Shown here one piece after another: positions 7,692 to 15,286 of a stretch of DNA of 64,000 bases; position 1 is the first letter of the stretch; each line of letters starts with the position of its first letter. The DNA is taken from the NCBI RefSeq assembly GCF_001305855.1, contig NZ_LIXZ01000017.1:1-64000 (forward strand), read 5' to 3'. Source of the stretch: Rossellomorea vietnamensis. Its GTDB lineage: Bacteria; Bacillota; Bacilli; Bacillales; Bacillaceae_B. A model generated the notes under the pieces. It was not told where the DNA came from. It ran no database searches and saw only the letters and a list, made by a program, of their open reading frames with translations. The position numbers and the translations under genes were made by a program.

Positions 7692-9491
7692 ATGAATCAC
7701 TTGTTTTACTTTATCAGACAGCTGCACCACCTCTCTGGGAGAATATTGTATTACAATCTTATAGCCATGATGTTAGTCAGTCTTATGGAGGGGATTGGAA
7801 TACTACTTCTTGTCCCACTCATTAGTCTAATTGGTTTTAATGAACTAGGAAGTGAAAGTCCACAATTCATTTCATGGTTAAGTCAGCTTTTCAATGGAGT
7901 ATCACCCTCTTTCAGTTTATTCTTCGTATTAGGGCTCTATATTATTATTATTGTAGGACACAGCTTTTTTCAGAGAACGCAGCTTATTCTAAATACAAAG
8001 ATACAACAGAGTTTTATCAGACATCTAAAAGAATCTACGTATAACAACTTGCTACGAGCAAAGTGGAGCTTTTTTCTTGTGAATCGGAAGTCTGATATCA
8101 TAAATATCATGACAAAGGAAATTATTCGAGTCAGTAATGGAACGGCACTTTTTCTTCAATTCCTAACTTCTATCTTATTCACATTCCTTCAAATCGTACT
8201 TGCATTTTGGCTATCGCCTTCTTTATCACTATGTGTACTATTCTTTGGAATAATATTAATGCTATCATCTAAAAGATTTATAAAGAAATCAAATGAGTTA
8301 GGAAAAGAAACCATACATTTATCCAAGGATTTCCTAGCAGGAATAACAGATCATTTTAATGGAATTAAAGATATAAAAAGTAATAATTTAGAAGAAGCAC
8401 ATATAAATTGGTTTACAACAATAAATAAGCAAATGGAAAACAACGTACTAAAGATGGTAAGATTGAGTACTTTGTCACAGCTTATATATAAGATTGTGTC
8501 AGCTTTGCTAGTTGTCTCGTTCCTATATTTTGCTATTCAAGTATATCAAGCACAGCCTGCACAACTGATTTTGATTATTGTTATATTTTCAAGGCTGTGG
8601 CCTAGATTTTCTGGTATTCAATCTAATCTTGAGCAAATGGGAGCGTTATTTCCAGCATTTAAAGTACTGCAAGAAATACAGAATGAAAGCTTAGCTTATA
8701 AAGAATTTAATAGTCAAAGTGTCGATTTTAAAAAACCTTTATTTGTATTTAACAACATTGAATGTAAGAATCTTCATTTTAAATACAACGAATCTTTATC
8801 AACGTATGCTTTAACTGATATAAATATTTCAATCCGACCAAACAAAATGACTGCGATCGTAGGTCCATCAGGTGCAGGTAAAAGTACCCTCATCGATATT
8901 CTAATGGGACTTAATAGACCAGATAAGGGTGAAGTAGTAATAGATGAAAAACCTCTCACGGACGAAAAACTATTAACTATAAGAAATTCTATTAGCTATG
9001 TTCCCCAAGATCCGTTTTTATTCAATGCAAGTATTCGAGACAATTTGATGATGATTAATCCTCAAGCTACTGATGAAGATATATGGAAATCTTTGGAGTT
9101 TTCGTCAGCTGCTGAATTTGTTAAGGATATGCCTAAGGGGCTTGATACAATGATTGGTGACCGGGGTATCAGGTTATCCGGAGGAGAACGCCAACGAATC
9201 GTCCTGGCAAGAGCTATACTAAGAAAACCCTCCATCCTAGTCCTGGACGAAGCCACCAGTGCCCTCGACAGCGAAAACGAAGCCAAAATCCAAAAAGCAA
9301 TTGAACGACTTAAGGGAAAAATGACCATCATCGTCATCGCTCACCGCCTATCCACCATAAGAAATGCCGATCAGGTCATCGTCTTAGATAAAGGACGTGT
9401 TGTTCAAGCTGGCGGATTTAATCAATTGGCAAATGAGAAGAAGAGCATGTTCAGTAACCTATTAGAAAAACAGACGAAGGCGATCCCATAA
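7692..9491 (+). CDS. ABC exporter of the lasso cluster (membrane-ATPase fusion, D protein)
   Basis: The protein (599 aa from the ATG) has an N-terminal six-helix ABC exporter domain (about 1-320) and a C-terminal ATPase with Walker A GPSGAGKST at about 391-399, signature LSGGERQ at about 495 and Walker B LVLDEATSALD at about 516. It has no N-terminal C39 peptidase domain, as expected where a separate B2 protease removes the leader. It should export the mature lasso peptide and so protect the producer. A GTG at 7683 is possible, but AGGAG at 7679-7683 fits the ATG at 7692. Codon use from about 9200 onward looks less AT-rich than the first part of the gene. Confidence 0.88.
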   Translation: MNHLFYFIRQLHHLSGRILYYNLIAMMLVSLMEGIGILLLVPLISLIGFNELGSESPQFISWLSQLFNGVSPSFSLFFVLGLYIIIIVGHSFFQRTQLILNTKIQQSFIRHLKESTYNNLLRAKWSFFLVNRKSDIINIMTKEIIRVSNGTALFLQFLTSILFTFLQIVLAFWLSPSLSLCVLFFGIILMLSSKRFIKKSNELGKETIHLSKDFLAGITDHFNGIKDIKSNNLEEAHINWFTTINKQMENNVLKMVRLSTLSQLIYKIVSALLVVSFLYFAIQVYQAQPAQLILIIVIFSRLWPRFSGIQSNLEQMGALFPAFKVLQEIQNESLAYKEFNSQSVDFKKPLFVFNNIECKNLHFKYNESLSTYALTDINISIRPNKMTAIVGPSGAGKSTLIDILMGLNRPDKGEVVIDEKPLTDEKLLTIRNSISYVPQDPFLFNASIRDNLMMINPQATDEDIWKSLEFSSAAEFVKDMPKGLDTMIGDRGIRLSGGERQRIVLARAILRKPSILVLDEATSALDSENEAKIQKAIERLKGKMTIIVIAHRLSTIRNADQVIVLDKGRVVQAGGFNQLANEKKSMFSNLLEKQTKAIP

Positions 9492-9496
9492 AAGGA

Positions 9497-9535
9497 ACTG
9501 GCTGTGCCAGCCAGTGCTTTTATGGAATTTTTTTG
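9497..9535 (+). terminator. Terminator of the lasso operon
   Basis: The stem ACTGGCT...AGCCAGT with a 5-base loop lies a few bases after the exporter stop, followed after a short spacer by a run of seven T. It closes the first cluster. Confidence 0.6.
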
Positions 9536-9539
9536 TTTT

Positions 9540-9574
9540 TTAAAAAAACGGTCCATCTAAAAACAGATGGACCG
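9540..9574 (-). terminator. Terminator of the minus-strand CFI-box gene
   Basis: A 10-bp perfect stem (CGGTCCATCT and its complement around AAAAAC) at about 9549-9574 is followed, in minus-strand reading, by a T run at about 9542-9548. It lies 80-110 bases after the stop of the minus-strand gene, facing the lasso terminator. Confidence 0.7.
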
Positions 9575-9652
9575 GCACATTATAAATATTTCAGTTCTAT
9601 TTCTTCCACCACTTTTCGATAGTTCAATTCTGCTTCTTTTGTCTTTCCTTTG

Positions 9653-10069
9653 TTAATGAAAATCCACGCATTTTAATACTAAGTTGTGATAAAGGTTTTG
9701 ATAGATTTCTAACGAATTCTCTTCTGATTTAATGCGCTCAGAAATGATTGGGGCATATTCATAATATCTTCCGACTAATTTTCTTCCTTCAACCGTTTGG
9801 ACCAATATCGAATCTCTAAAATTCCTAATAATGGTTAGTTCTTCGCAATCATCCGGCAGGTGGTTGGCTTTCACACAGGAGTCTGTAATGAAGCAATGGC
9901 CAGGCGGCTTCCATGGCTTATGTTTTCTATGTAGTTTGCAGATATAGAATGGTGGCCAGCAACAGCAAACCTTTCCATCGTCCCCGCCACCACCTCCACT
10001 AATGGTTGTTTCAAATGAGATCGTCTGATGGTCGAGAATCTTCGGGACATACATCTCCTCTTTCTTCAA
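9653..10069 (-). CDS. RiPP-type leader fused to a Cys-rich CFI-box-CTERM-like protein
   Basis: The 138-aa product starts at a TTG at 10069-10067, 7 bases after GGAGG; an in-frame ATG at 10087 has no such site. Residues 1-23 look like a precursor leader: Y7-V-P9-K-I-L-D-H-Q-T-I-S-F-E-T21. This shares P-x-[IV]-L-x-H-Q-x-I-x-F-E-T with the divergent small gene at 10366. Then come five Gly (25-29), a CCCW cluster (Cys35-37), Cys44, and from Cys59 a domain starting CFITDSC and continuing IIRNFRD...GR.LVGRYYEYAP. That pattern matches CFI-box-CTERM domains, which usually read CFIATAAYG. The protein has eight Cys. I infer it is a substrate or effector of the adjacent kinase/PqqD/S26 system; its function is unknown. 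Confidence 0.75.
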   Translation of the reverse strand: MKKEEMYVPKILDHQTISFETTISGGGGGDDGKVCCCWPPFYICKLHRKHKPWKPPGHCFITDSCVKANHLPDDCEELTIIRNFRDSILVQTVEGRKLVGRYYEYAPIISERIKSEENSLEIYQNLYHNLVLKCVDFH

Positions 10070-10087
10070 AACATCGCCTCCGTTCAT

Positions 10088-10365
10088 AGTAGATAATTGT
10101 TTATGAAAAATACGTGAATCAAAAGCACTATATGATTATTCTATGCTGAGATTTGTTCTTAATAAAGTTATTTTGTTCGACAAATAATGAGATTTTTTGA
10201 ATTAAATTGCTAATTTATATTGTAGATTGTCGAATGATTTGTTCTTTAAAAAGAACAATAGATATAATATAATGATAAAAGCAATAGGTAAATAGACATT
10301 TGTGCCAACATAAAGTAATTACCTGTTCGATATAGTAAAAATCATTCAGAAGAGAGGTGGAAGAA
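10088..10365. promoter_or_regulatory. Divergent promoter region of the second cluster, with TGTTC-N8-GAACA operator candidate
   Basis: This 278-base gap between two divergent genes holds the palindrome TGTTC-N8-GAACA at 10240-10257 (10239-10258 with the outer T/A). For the plus-strand gene, TATAAT at 10263-10268 is an excellent -10, and TTGTTC at 10239-10244 gives an 18-base spacer. The palindrome thus overlaps the -35 and spacer and would block RNA polymerase. Further TTTGTTC half-sites lie at about 10153 and 10173 on the side of the minus-strand gene. The same palindrome lies before the lasso operon at 2005-2022. Confidence 0.6.
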
Positions 10366-10587
10366 ATGGTACTAGGGAAAAGGCAGAATGAAAAGTATTT
10401 TAAGCCAGAAGTTTTATCGCATCAACAAATTGTATTTGAAACGGCTCAGAGTTGGAATCCTGGTAAAGGTAATCGTGATCACAAAGGAACGGGAAACGAT
10501 GGTGTGAATTTTCCTCCGGGGAATCCGAATACGATCCCTGGTGGAGCAGGTACTCCAGGTAAAGGAAAAGGTAAAGGGAAGAACTGA
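10366..10587 (+). CDS. Putative RiPP precursor with Gly/Pro/Asn/Lys-rich core
   Basis: This is a 73-aa peptide from the ATG at 10366 with AGAGGTGG upstream; a GTG at 10357 overlaps that site. Residues 11-26 form a leader-like segment (Y11, P14, then V-L-S-H-Q-Q-I-V-F-E-T26) matching the minus-strand neighbour at 13 motif positions. The W/Y-x-x-P-x-hydrophobic pattern resembles the lasso leader. Residues 27-73 are rich in Gly, Pro, Asn and Lys, without Cys, ending in Gly-Lys repeats and Asn. It is the first gene of the second cluster, in the place a precursor occupies, followed by a hairpin and then kinase and PqqD-like genes. I infer a substrate peptide of a new type; no known RiPP class fits. 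Confidence 0.7.
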   Translation: MVLGKRQNEKYFKPEVLSHQQIVFETAQSWNPGKGNRDHKGTGNDGVNFPPGNPNTIPGGAGTPGKGKGKGKN

Positions 10588-10597
10588 TAGATTAGTG

Positions 10598-10625
10598 GAG
10601 ATCAATGAGGTCCATCATTGATCTC
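10598..10625 (+). terminator. Hairpin between putative precursor and kinase gene
   Basis: An 11-bp perfect stem (GAGATCAATGA at 10598-10608, complement at 10615-10625) has a 6-base loop but no T run. It sits exactly where the lasso cluster has a true terminator. It could act as a partial attenuator or protect the 3' end of the precursor mRNA. Confidence 0.5.
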
Positions 10626-10644
10626 TGATAAAAAGGAGAATCTC

Positions 10645-11433
10645 ATGAACAGTTTCAAAACCAAAATTGGTGAACACATCATAAACCTAACCTTAGATAC
10701 AAACCGCTTTATTTCTTTTTTTTCAAAAACTTTCACACCAATTAAGAATGAAGATAGAGACTTGCCCTCGCATTTGAACGTATACATTGAATCTGGGTTT
10801 GGAAATTCTTTTGTCAATTATGATGTTTCTATTACGGACCACTCTGAATACATTCAATACCACAGACAGGATTATCTAATAAAAGTGGATCCTCAATTTA
10901 CAAGAGCCCAAATCTTCGCCCATGATGAATTAGCTCTAAAACATGCACTCATGAATGTTTATAGTGCTTTTATTCTCCACCATAACTGGGGATTATTAAT
11001 TCATTCGTCCTGTGCTATAGAAAATCATAAGGCACATCTATTCGCCGGTCACTCTGGAGCCGGAAAATCAACGGCTGCGAAATTGTCCTCACCTAGACCT
11101 CTGCTTTCAGATGAAGCCACTCTTGTGAAAGTGACCAAAGACTCCATCACGATCTATGATTCTCCATTCCGTAGTGAGCAGGAAGGCAGCGGTGATCAAG
11201 CACCTGTCCCTTTGAGCAGTATTCAATTACTATTTCAATCTAAGCAAATTGAACGTCTACAATTAGTGAAATCTGAAGCCTATATCCAACTTATAGACAA
11301 AGTCTTCTATTGGAAACGAAATGGTGAGGAAGTTACAAGGATAATGAAGATGTTAAAAACGATTGTAAACCAGGTACCCGTATATAATCTTAAGTTTCAA
11401 AAGAACAATAAATTTTGGGAGTTGATATCATGA
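10645..11433 (+). CDS. HPr-kinase-like kinase of the second cluster
   Basis: The 262-aa protein from the ATG at 10645 has AAGGAG at 10633-10638; an upstream in-frame TTG at 10618 lies in the hairpin. It has the kinase pattern HSSCAI...AGHSGAGKST (P-loop at about 135-143) and LLSDEA (Asp156/Glu157). The first cluster's kinase has its P-loop at the same residue number. It is shorter than that kinase and diverged over its N-terminal 100 residues. By analogy it should phosphorylate a Ser/Thr of the substrate peptides encoded next to it; unlike the lasso precursor, neither candidate ends in Ser, so the site would differ. The stop overlaps the PqqD-like start. Confidence 0.75.
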   Translation: MNSFKTKIGEHIINLTLDTNRFISFFSKTFTPIKNEDRDLPSHLNVYIESGFGNSFVNYDVSITDHSEYIQYHRQDYLIKVDPQFTRAQIFAHDELALKHALMNVYSAFILHHNWGLLIHSSCAIENHKAHLFAGHSGAGKSTAAKLSSPRPLLSDEATLVKVTKDSITIYDSPFRSEQEGSGDQAPVPLSSIQLLFQSKQIERLQLVKSEAYIQLIDKVFYWKRNGEEVTRIMKMLKTIVNQVPVYNLKFQKNNKFWELIS

Positions 11434-11705
11434 TGACTAAATTTGTGAAAACCAAAGAGTATGAGGCTTCCCAATTCGATGATGAATGGGTCATATTAAA
11501 TACAGATCAGTTTACTGCCACCAAGGTCAATGAAGTGGGGGGATTTTGTTGGGGGCTGCTTGATAATGAGCACACTGTCGATTCGATTGCGGAGGAAGTA
11601 AAGCAACATTTTGAGATAGTAGAAGATACAGAATCATTCAAGCATGACATTGATCAGTTTTTAAAAGAGCTTCATCGCTATGGTCTTGTAACAAATGTTA
11701 GCTAA
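11430..11705 (+). CDS. PqqD-like RRE protein of the second cluster
   Basis: The 91-aa PqqD-like protein has strands WVILNTDQFTATKVNEVGGFCWGLL followed by helices with IAEEVKQHFEI, the layout of PqqD/lasso B1 proteins. The ATG at 11430 lies 8 bases after GGGAG and overlaps the kinase stop. It should bind the leader of the local precursor(s), whose Y..P.[IV]L motif resembles the lasso leader. Its presence without any lasso cyclase or B2 peptidase is the main sign that this is a different peptide-modification pathway. It ends inside the start of the S26-like protease gene, so translation is probably coupled. Confidence 0.8.
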   Translation: MMTKFVKTKEYEASQFDDEWVILNTDQFTATKVNEVGGFCWGLLDNEHTVDSIAEEVKQHFEIVEDTESFKHDIDQFLKELHRYGLVTNVS

Positions 11706-12150
11706 TCAAGAAGCGATTCATTTAATTTCAAATGTGATGAAGAAGCATAAATGGATTGATTTGCTTGCACAGGGTACCAGTATGTTTCCATATATTCAAG
11801 ATGGGGATGTATGTACATTTGTGACGTGTTCACCGGCAGAGCTGCAGAAAGGGGATACGGCTTTGTATCATACTGTGCAGGGGAAATTGGTTACTCATCG
11901 CTTTGTGAAACAACAGACAATTAACGAGGATACATTTTATATATTTAAAGGAGATACAAATCTAGGTTTTGACGAGCCTGTAGGCGATCAACAGATCGTC
12001 GGGAAGCTCATTTACATAAAGCGAAGGAGAAGAAGGATTTCAGCAGAAAGCGTACGTTCTATTTTATGGAGTAAAGCTATCCTTTTGTTGCCATACTTAT
12101 CTCAATGGTTGAGAAGTTATCTTAACAGCAGGGATACGGTTAGAAATTAA
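11695..12150 (+). CDS. S24/S26-like signal peptidase (SipW-type), putative leader protease
   Basis: The 151-aa protein shows the S26 signal peptidase pattern: GTSMFPYIQDGD with the nucleophile Ser29, THR with His68 in the place of the general base (Ser-His type, as in SipW and eukaryotic signal peptidases, rather than Ser-Lys), and KGDTN at 85-89 followed by IVGKLIYI. A hydrophobic segment near 118-135 may attach it to the membrane. It overlaps the PqqD-like gene by 11 bases. As the exporter has no peptidase domain and no lasso B2 protein is present, I infer it removes the leader of the local substrates. A housekeeping signal peptidase is unlikely in this position. Confidence 0.8.
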   Translation: MLANQEAIHLISNVMKKHKWIDLLAQGTSMFPYIQDGDVCTFVTCSPAELQKGDTALYHTVQGKLVTHRFVKQQTINEDTFYIFKGDTNLGFDEPVGDQQIVGKLIYIKRRRRRISAESVRSILWSKAILLLPYLSQWLRSYLNSRDTVRN

Positions 12151-12169
12151 CCTAATCTGGAGTGTAAAT

Positions 12170-13981
12170 ATGAAAAATAAAATCGTTCAACTAATAGCAT
12201 TAATGAAATTATATCTCAATTTCAGGGACATGAAGAGAACGTTCACCCTGCTTAAGCCATTTCTTTATCGTCAACGGAAAGCCTATGCAGGAATGCTGCT
12301 ACTTTTATTTACAGATATTTTCTTGACCATTGCATTTGCCTGGTTTTTCGGGAATATGACAGATGCAGCTGTTCGAAGTAATTTTAATGAATTGAGAAGA
12401 CTGGTACCCATTGGGATTTCCCTGGTCGTACTTAGTATAGTGTCAAATTTCACTTCCATTTTGATTGAGACGGTTACAACAAATGGGCTAAAAAAGGACT
12501 TGAAAAATCATTTGTTTCATCATATCTTACGTCTTCCATTGGGGAAGGTCACTTCTCAACGTTCAGGGGAAATCATATCCCATTTTACGAACGATATTAA
12601 TAGCGTCGATGGTGTGGTAGGAAGCAGTTTAATCGAATTAATAAGACTTCCTCTTATATATTTTTCAGTATTCATCTATTTATTAAATATTAACTGGAAG
12701 CTTTCTCTATTAAGTGTTTCAATTGCTCCTTTAGCAGTAGTTGCAGGTGCTTTTTTTGGTCTGTTGTTACGAAATAACAGTCGCATGATTCATGACATGT
12801 ATGGAAAAATTAACAGTCTATTAACTGAGTCATTACAAGGTTTTCAAGTGATCCGTTCTTTTACTATGGAAAAGCTCACATATAATAAGTACGCCTTTCA
12901 AAACCAGAAACTCTATGATTTGGAATTAGAGAATGCTAAATTAAGTGGCTGGTTCAATTCAGGGGGGCAGATTGTCACTTCCATAACGTATCTAGTTAGT
13001 TTGTGTTTGGGTGCCTATTATGTGACACAAAACGTCATTACAGTAGGTTCTCTGTTAACCTTTGTTAGTTTAGTGAATCATCTTGTTAACCCTTTAACGG
13101 GACTTGCCGGTCAATGGGCAGGTTTTCAATGGTCCGTTTCTGCTTTGGAAAGAGTGGTTGATGTATTGGAAACTCCCACAGAGTCCAACACTCTTTCTGC
13201 TTACTCACCACCCAAGGACGAATCAATTTCCATATACTTTAGAGATGTGTCATTTGGTTACGATGAAAAAAACAGGGTGTTTGAGGAGTTCAGTTTACAT
13301 ATACCTTCTGGAAAGATGGTAGCCATTGTTGGACCAAGTGGTGCAGGAAAGAGTACACTCTTGAATCTTTTACAAGGATTTTACCTTCCTCAAAAAGGAA
13401 AGATATATATCGGGGGTAAGCAGACTGAAGAGTTCACTTTATCTCAATTAAGAAGCTCTATCGCTAATGTACCACAGGAAACCTTCCTGTTTGCGGGTAC
13501 TATAAAAGAAAATTTACGATTAGCTTCACCTAATCTCACAGACGAACAAATAATAACGGCGACGAAAAAGGCTGATATTTATGATTTTATCGCATCCCTT
13601 CCCGATGGTTTCGAAACAGAAGTAGGTGAAAGAGGAATAAAGCTATCAGGGGGACAAAAACAGAGAATGGCCATCGCCAGGGCTATTCTAAAGGATGCTC
13701 CGATTCTATTGCTTGATGAGGCTACTTCAGCTTTAGATAGTGAAACAGAATATCATGTGAAAATAGCTTTGGAATCATTAATGAAAGACCGTACTACGAT
13801 TGTCATCGCTCATCGGTTATCAACCATTCAACATGCGGATATCATTGTAGTGATGGATAAAGGAAAGGTTACACAAATCGGCAGTCATGAAGAGCTCCTG
13901 AATAAGGAAGGGTTATATAAACGCCTGCATGAACGTCAATTCTTTGAAAAGAAAGAGAAAATTGTCGCTTTAAATGCCTAA
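12170..13981 (+). CDS. ABC exporter of the second cluster (membrane-ATPase fusion)
   Basis: The 603-aa protein has an exporter-type membrane domain (about 30-330, six helices) and a C-terminal ATPase with Walker A GPSGAGKST at about 388-396, signature LSGGQKQ near 492 and Walker B LLLDEATSALD near 518, then the H-loop AHRLSTI. It is MsbA/LmrA-like and has no C39 peptidase domain. The ATG follows CTGGAGTG. It shares architecture with the lasso exporter but the two are clearly diverged. It probably secretes the processed product of the second cluster. The stop overlaps the longer reading frame of the next gene. Confidence 0.85.
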   Translation: MKNKIVQLIALMKLYLNFRDMKRTFTLLKPFLYRQRKAYAGMLLLLFTDIFLTIAFAWFFGNMTDAAVRSNFNELRRLVPIGISLVVLSIVSNFTSILIETVTTNGLKKDLKNHLFHHILRLPLGKVTSQRSGEIISHFTNDINSVDGVVGSSLIELIRLPLIYFSVFIYLLNINWKLSLLSVSIAPLAVVAGAFFGLLLRNNSRMIHDMYGKINSLLTESLQGFQVIRSFTMEKLTYNKYAFQNQKLYDLELENAKLSGWFNSGGQIVTSITYLVSLCLGAYYVTQNVITVGSLLTFVSLVNHLVNPLTGLAGQWAGFQWSVSALERVVDVLETPTESNTLSAYSPPKDESISIYFRDVSFGYDEKNRVFEEFSLHIPSGKMVAIVGPSGAGKSTLLNLLQGFYLPQKGKIYIGGKQTEEFTLSQLRSSIANVPQETFLFAGTIKENLRLASPNLTDEQIITATKKADIYDFIASLPDGFETEVGERGIKLSGGQKQRMAIARAILKDAPILLLDEATSALDSETEYHVKIALESLMKDRTTIVIAHRLSTIQHADIIVVMDKGKVTQIGSHEELLNKEGLYKRLHERQFFEKKEKIVALNA

Positions 13982-13997
13982 AGGAAGGGAAGAAAAG

Positions 13998-15101
13998 ATG
14001 ATGATCAAAACTCTCATTCATTCACTATATGATAAAAAGGCAAGTCTCCCTCATAAGGCATCTTACTACCACCAGGCAATCGATGAAATAGAATCTCACT
14101 CCATCTCCCCCCAGATCTATCACTTGTTAAAGGAGAAGGGACACCTGGAAAAAACACCTTTATTCTTTCAAGTACGCCTAAAGCAAAAATATGATGAGGT
14201 GCTATTCCAAAATATCCTTATCAAAAGTGAAACTGACAAAATCCTCCACGGGCTTGAAAAAGGGGGGATAGAGACCATTCCTTTAAAGGGGGTATATTTC
14301 GCCCAGGAGTATTTCGGTCATCTGGCTGCCAGAGGGACGTCGGATATTGATATTCTTATAAAAAAAGAAACGATTGAAGACACGGTACAGCTAGTAAAGT
14401 CCTTGGGATTCAAACAGGAGGAGGAATGGATCCCGGACCACTTTCATTGTTCCTTTAGCAAACCAATTTCGGGTTCACCTGTGCCACTTGTAGTAGAAAT
14501 TCATTGGGGTATTGTGAAGGAAAAAACTTCACACTTAAAGATGGATCCCTTCTGGAAAGAGGCTACGTCTTTAGAAGACAATTCCTACATTAAAAGATTA
14601 TCCGATCAACATACTTTTTATATGATCTGTCTGCATGGATGGAGGCATAATCTGGATTCCCCACGATATTACCTTGATATCATTCAGGTGATTTCCCGTT
14701 TGAACAATCGAATAGATCTTCATTCATTATTTCAACAAGCCAGAAAAGATGGGACTTTGAAGAGAATGGTTCGCACTCTTTCGATTGTATATGGCGAGTA
14801 TCCAATGCTCGAAAGCATGATGAAGCTTCCTGTAAAAAGACAAAGGAAGGAAAGGAAAGGTGGACTGTTTCGCTATTGGGATTTCATCGATTTTCAATTC
14901 TTAAGCTATGACACATTCGGTCATAGTGTGAGAGAGGTATACAATTGGTGCTTTCCTAGAAAGAAGGACATTTTCACGGAATTAAACAAAAAGTATCAAA
15001 AGTCTTCCTATATAAATAGTATTTTCCTCTTATATAATGCAAGGTTGGGAAAAGCATTAAAAGCAACGTATGTGTTTGTAAGGGGTGCCAATCAGCCTTA
15101 G
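13998..15101 (+). CDS. Nucleotidyltransferase of the second cluster (NTP_transf_5-like)
   Basis: The 367-aa protein, from the ATG at 13998 after AAGGAAGGGAAG, has the signature IETIPLKGVYFAQEYFG...GTSDIDILI with D-x-D at Asp116/Asp118. It is the counterpart of the nucleotidyltransferase in the lasso cluster; both have the LKG...D.D pattern and a later HGWRH/HGGRHGW motif. It is the last gene of the second cluster and is followed by a terminator. The acceptor is unknown; kinase and nucleotidyltransferase occurring together in both clusters suggests successive steps on the same peptide, which is inference. Confidence 0.75.
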   Translation: MMIKTLIHSLYDKKASLPHKASYYHQAIDEIESHSISPQIYHLLKEKGHLEKTPLFFQVRLKQKYDEVLFQNILIKSETDKILHGLEKGGIETIPLKGVYFAQEYFGHLAARGTSDIDILIKKETIEDTVQLVKSLGFKQEEEWIPDHFHCSFSKPISGSPVPLVVEIHWGIVKEKTSHLKMDPFWKEATSLEDNSYIKRLSDQHTFYMICLHGWRHNLDSPRYYLDIIQVISRLNNRIDLHSLFQQARKDGTLKRMVRTLSIVYGEYPMLESMMKLPVKRQRKERKGGLFRYWDFIDFQFLSYDTFGHSVREVYNWCFPRKKDIFTELNKKYQKSSYINSIFLLYNARLGKALKATYVFVRGANQP

Positions 15102-15187
15102 CACAGAGCACTTTCCTTTACCCATCCGCCAAAAACCCTTATAATCATACAAATAGATTCCGTTCTCTTCGTGCACCAGCGAATGTG

Positions 15188-15226
15188 AGTAACCTGCTGC
15201 TTCTTGCAGTACAGGTTACTTTTTTA
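15188..15226 (+). terminator. Terminator of the second cluster
   Basis: The stem AGTAACCTG (15188-15196) with complement at 15212-15220 is followed by TTTTTT. It marks the right edge of the AT-rich island; the next gene is clearly richer in GC. Confidence 0.8.
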
Positions 15227-15286
15227 TTGGAAAGGGTACGATAAAAGAGAATGAAAAACGGCGCGTAGATAAGGGTTTGATGAGAT

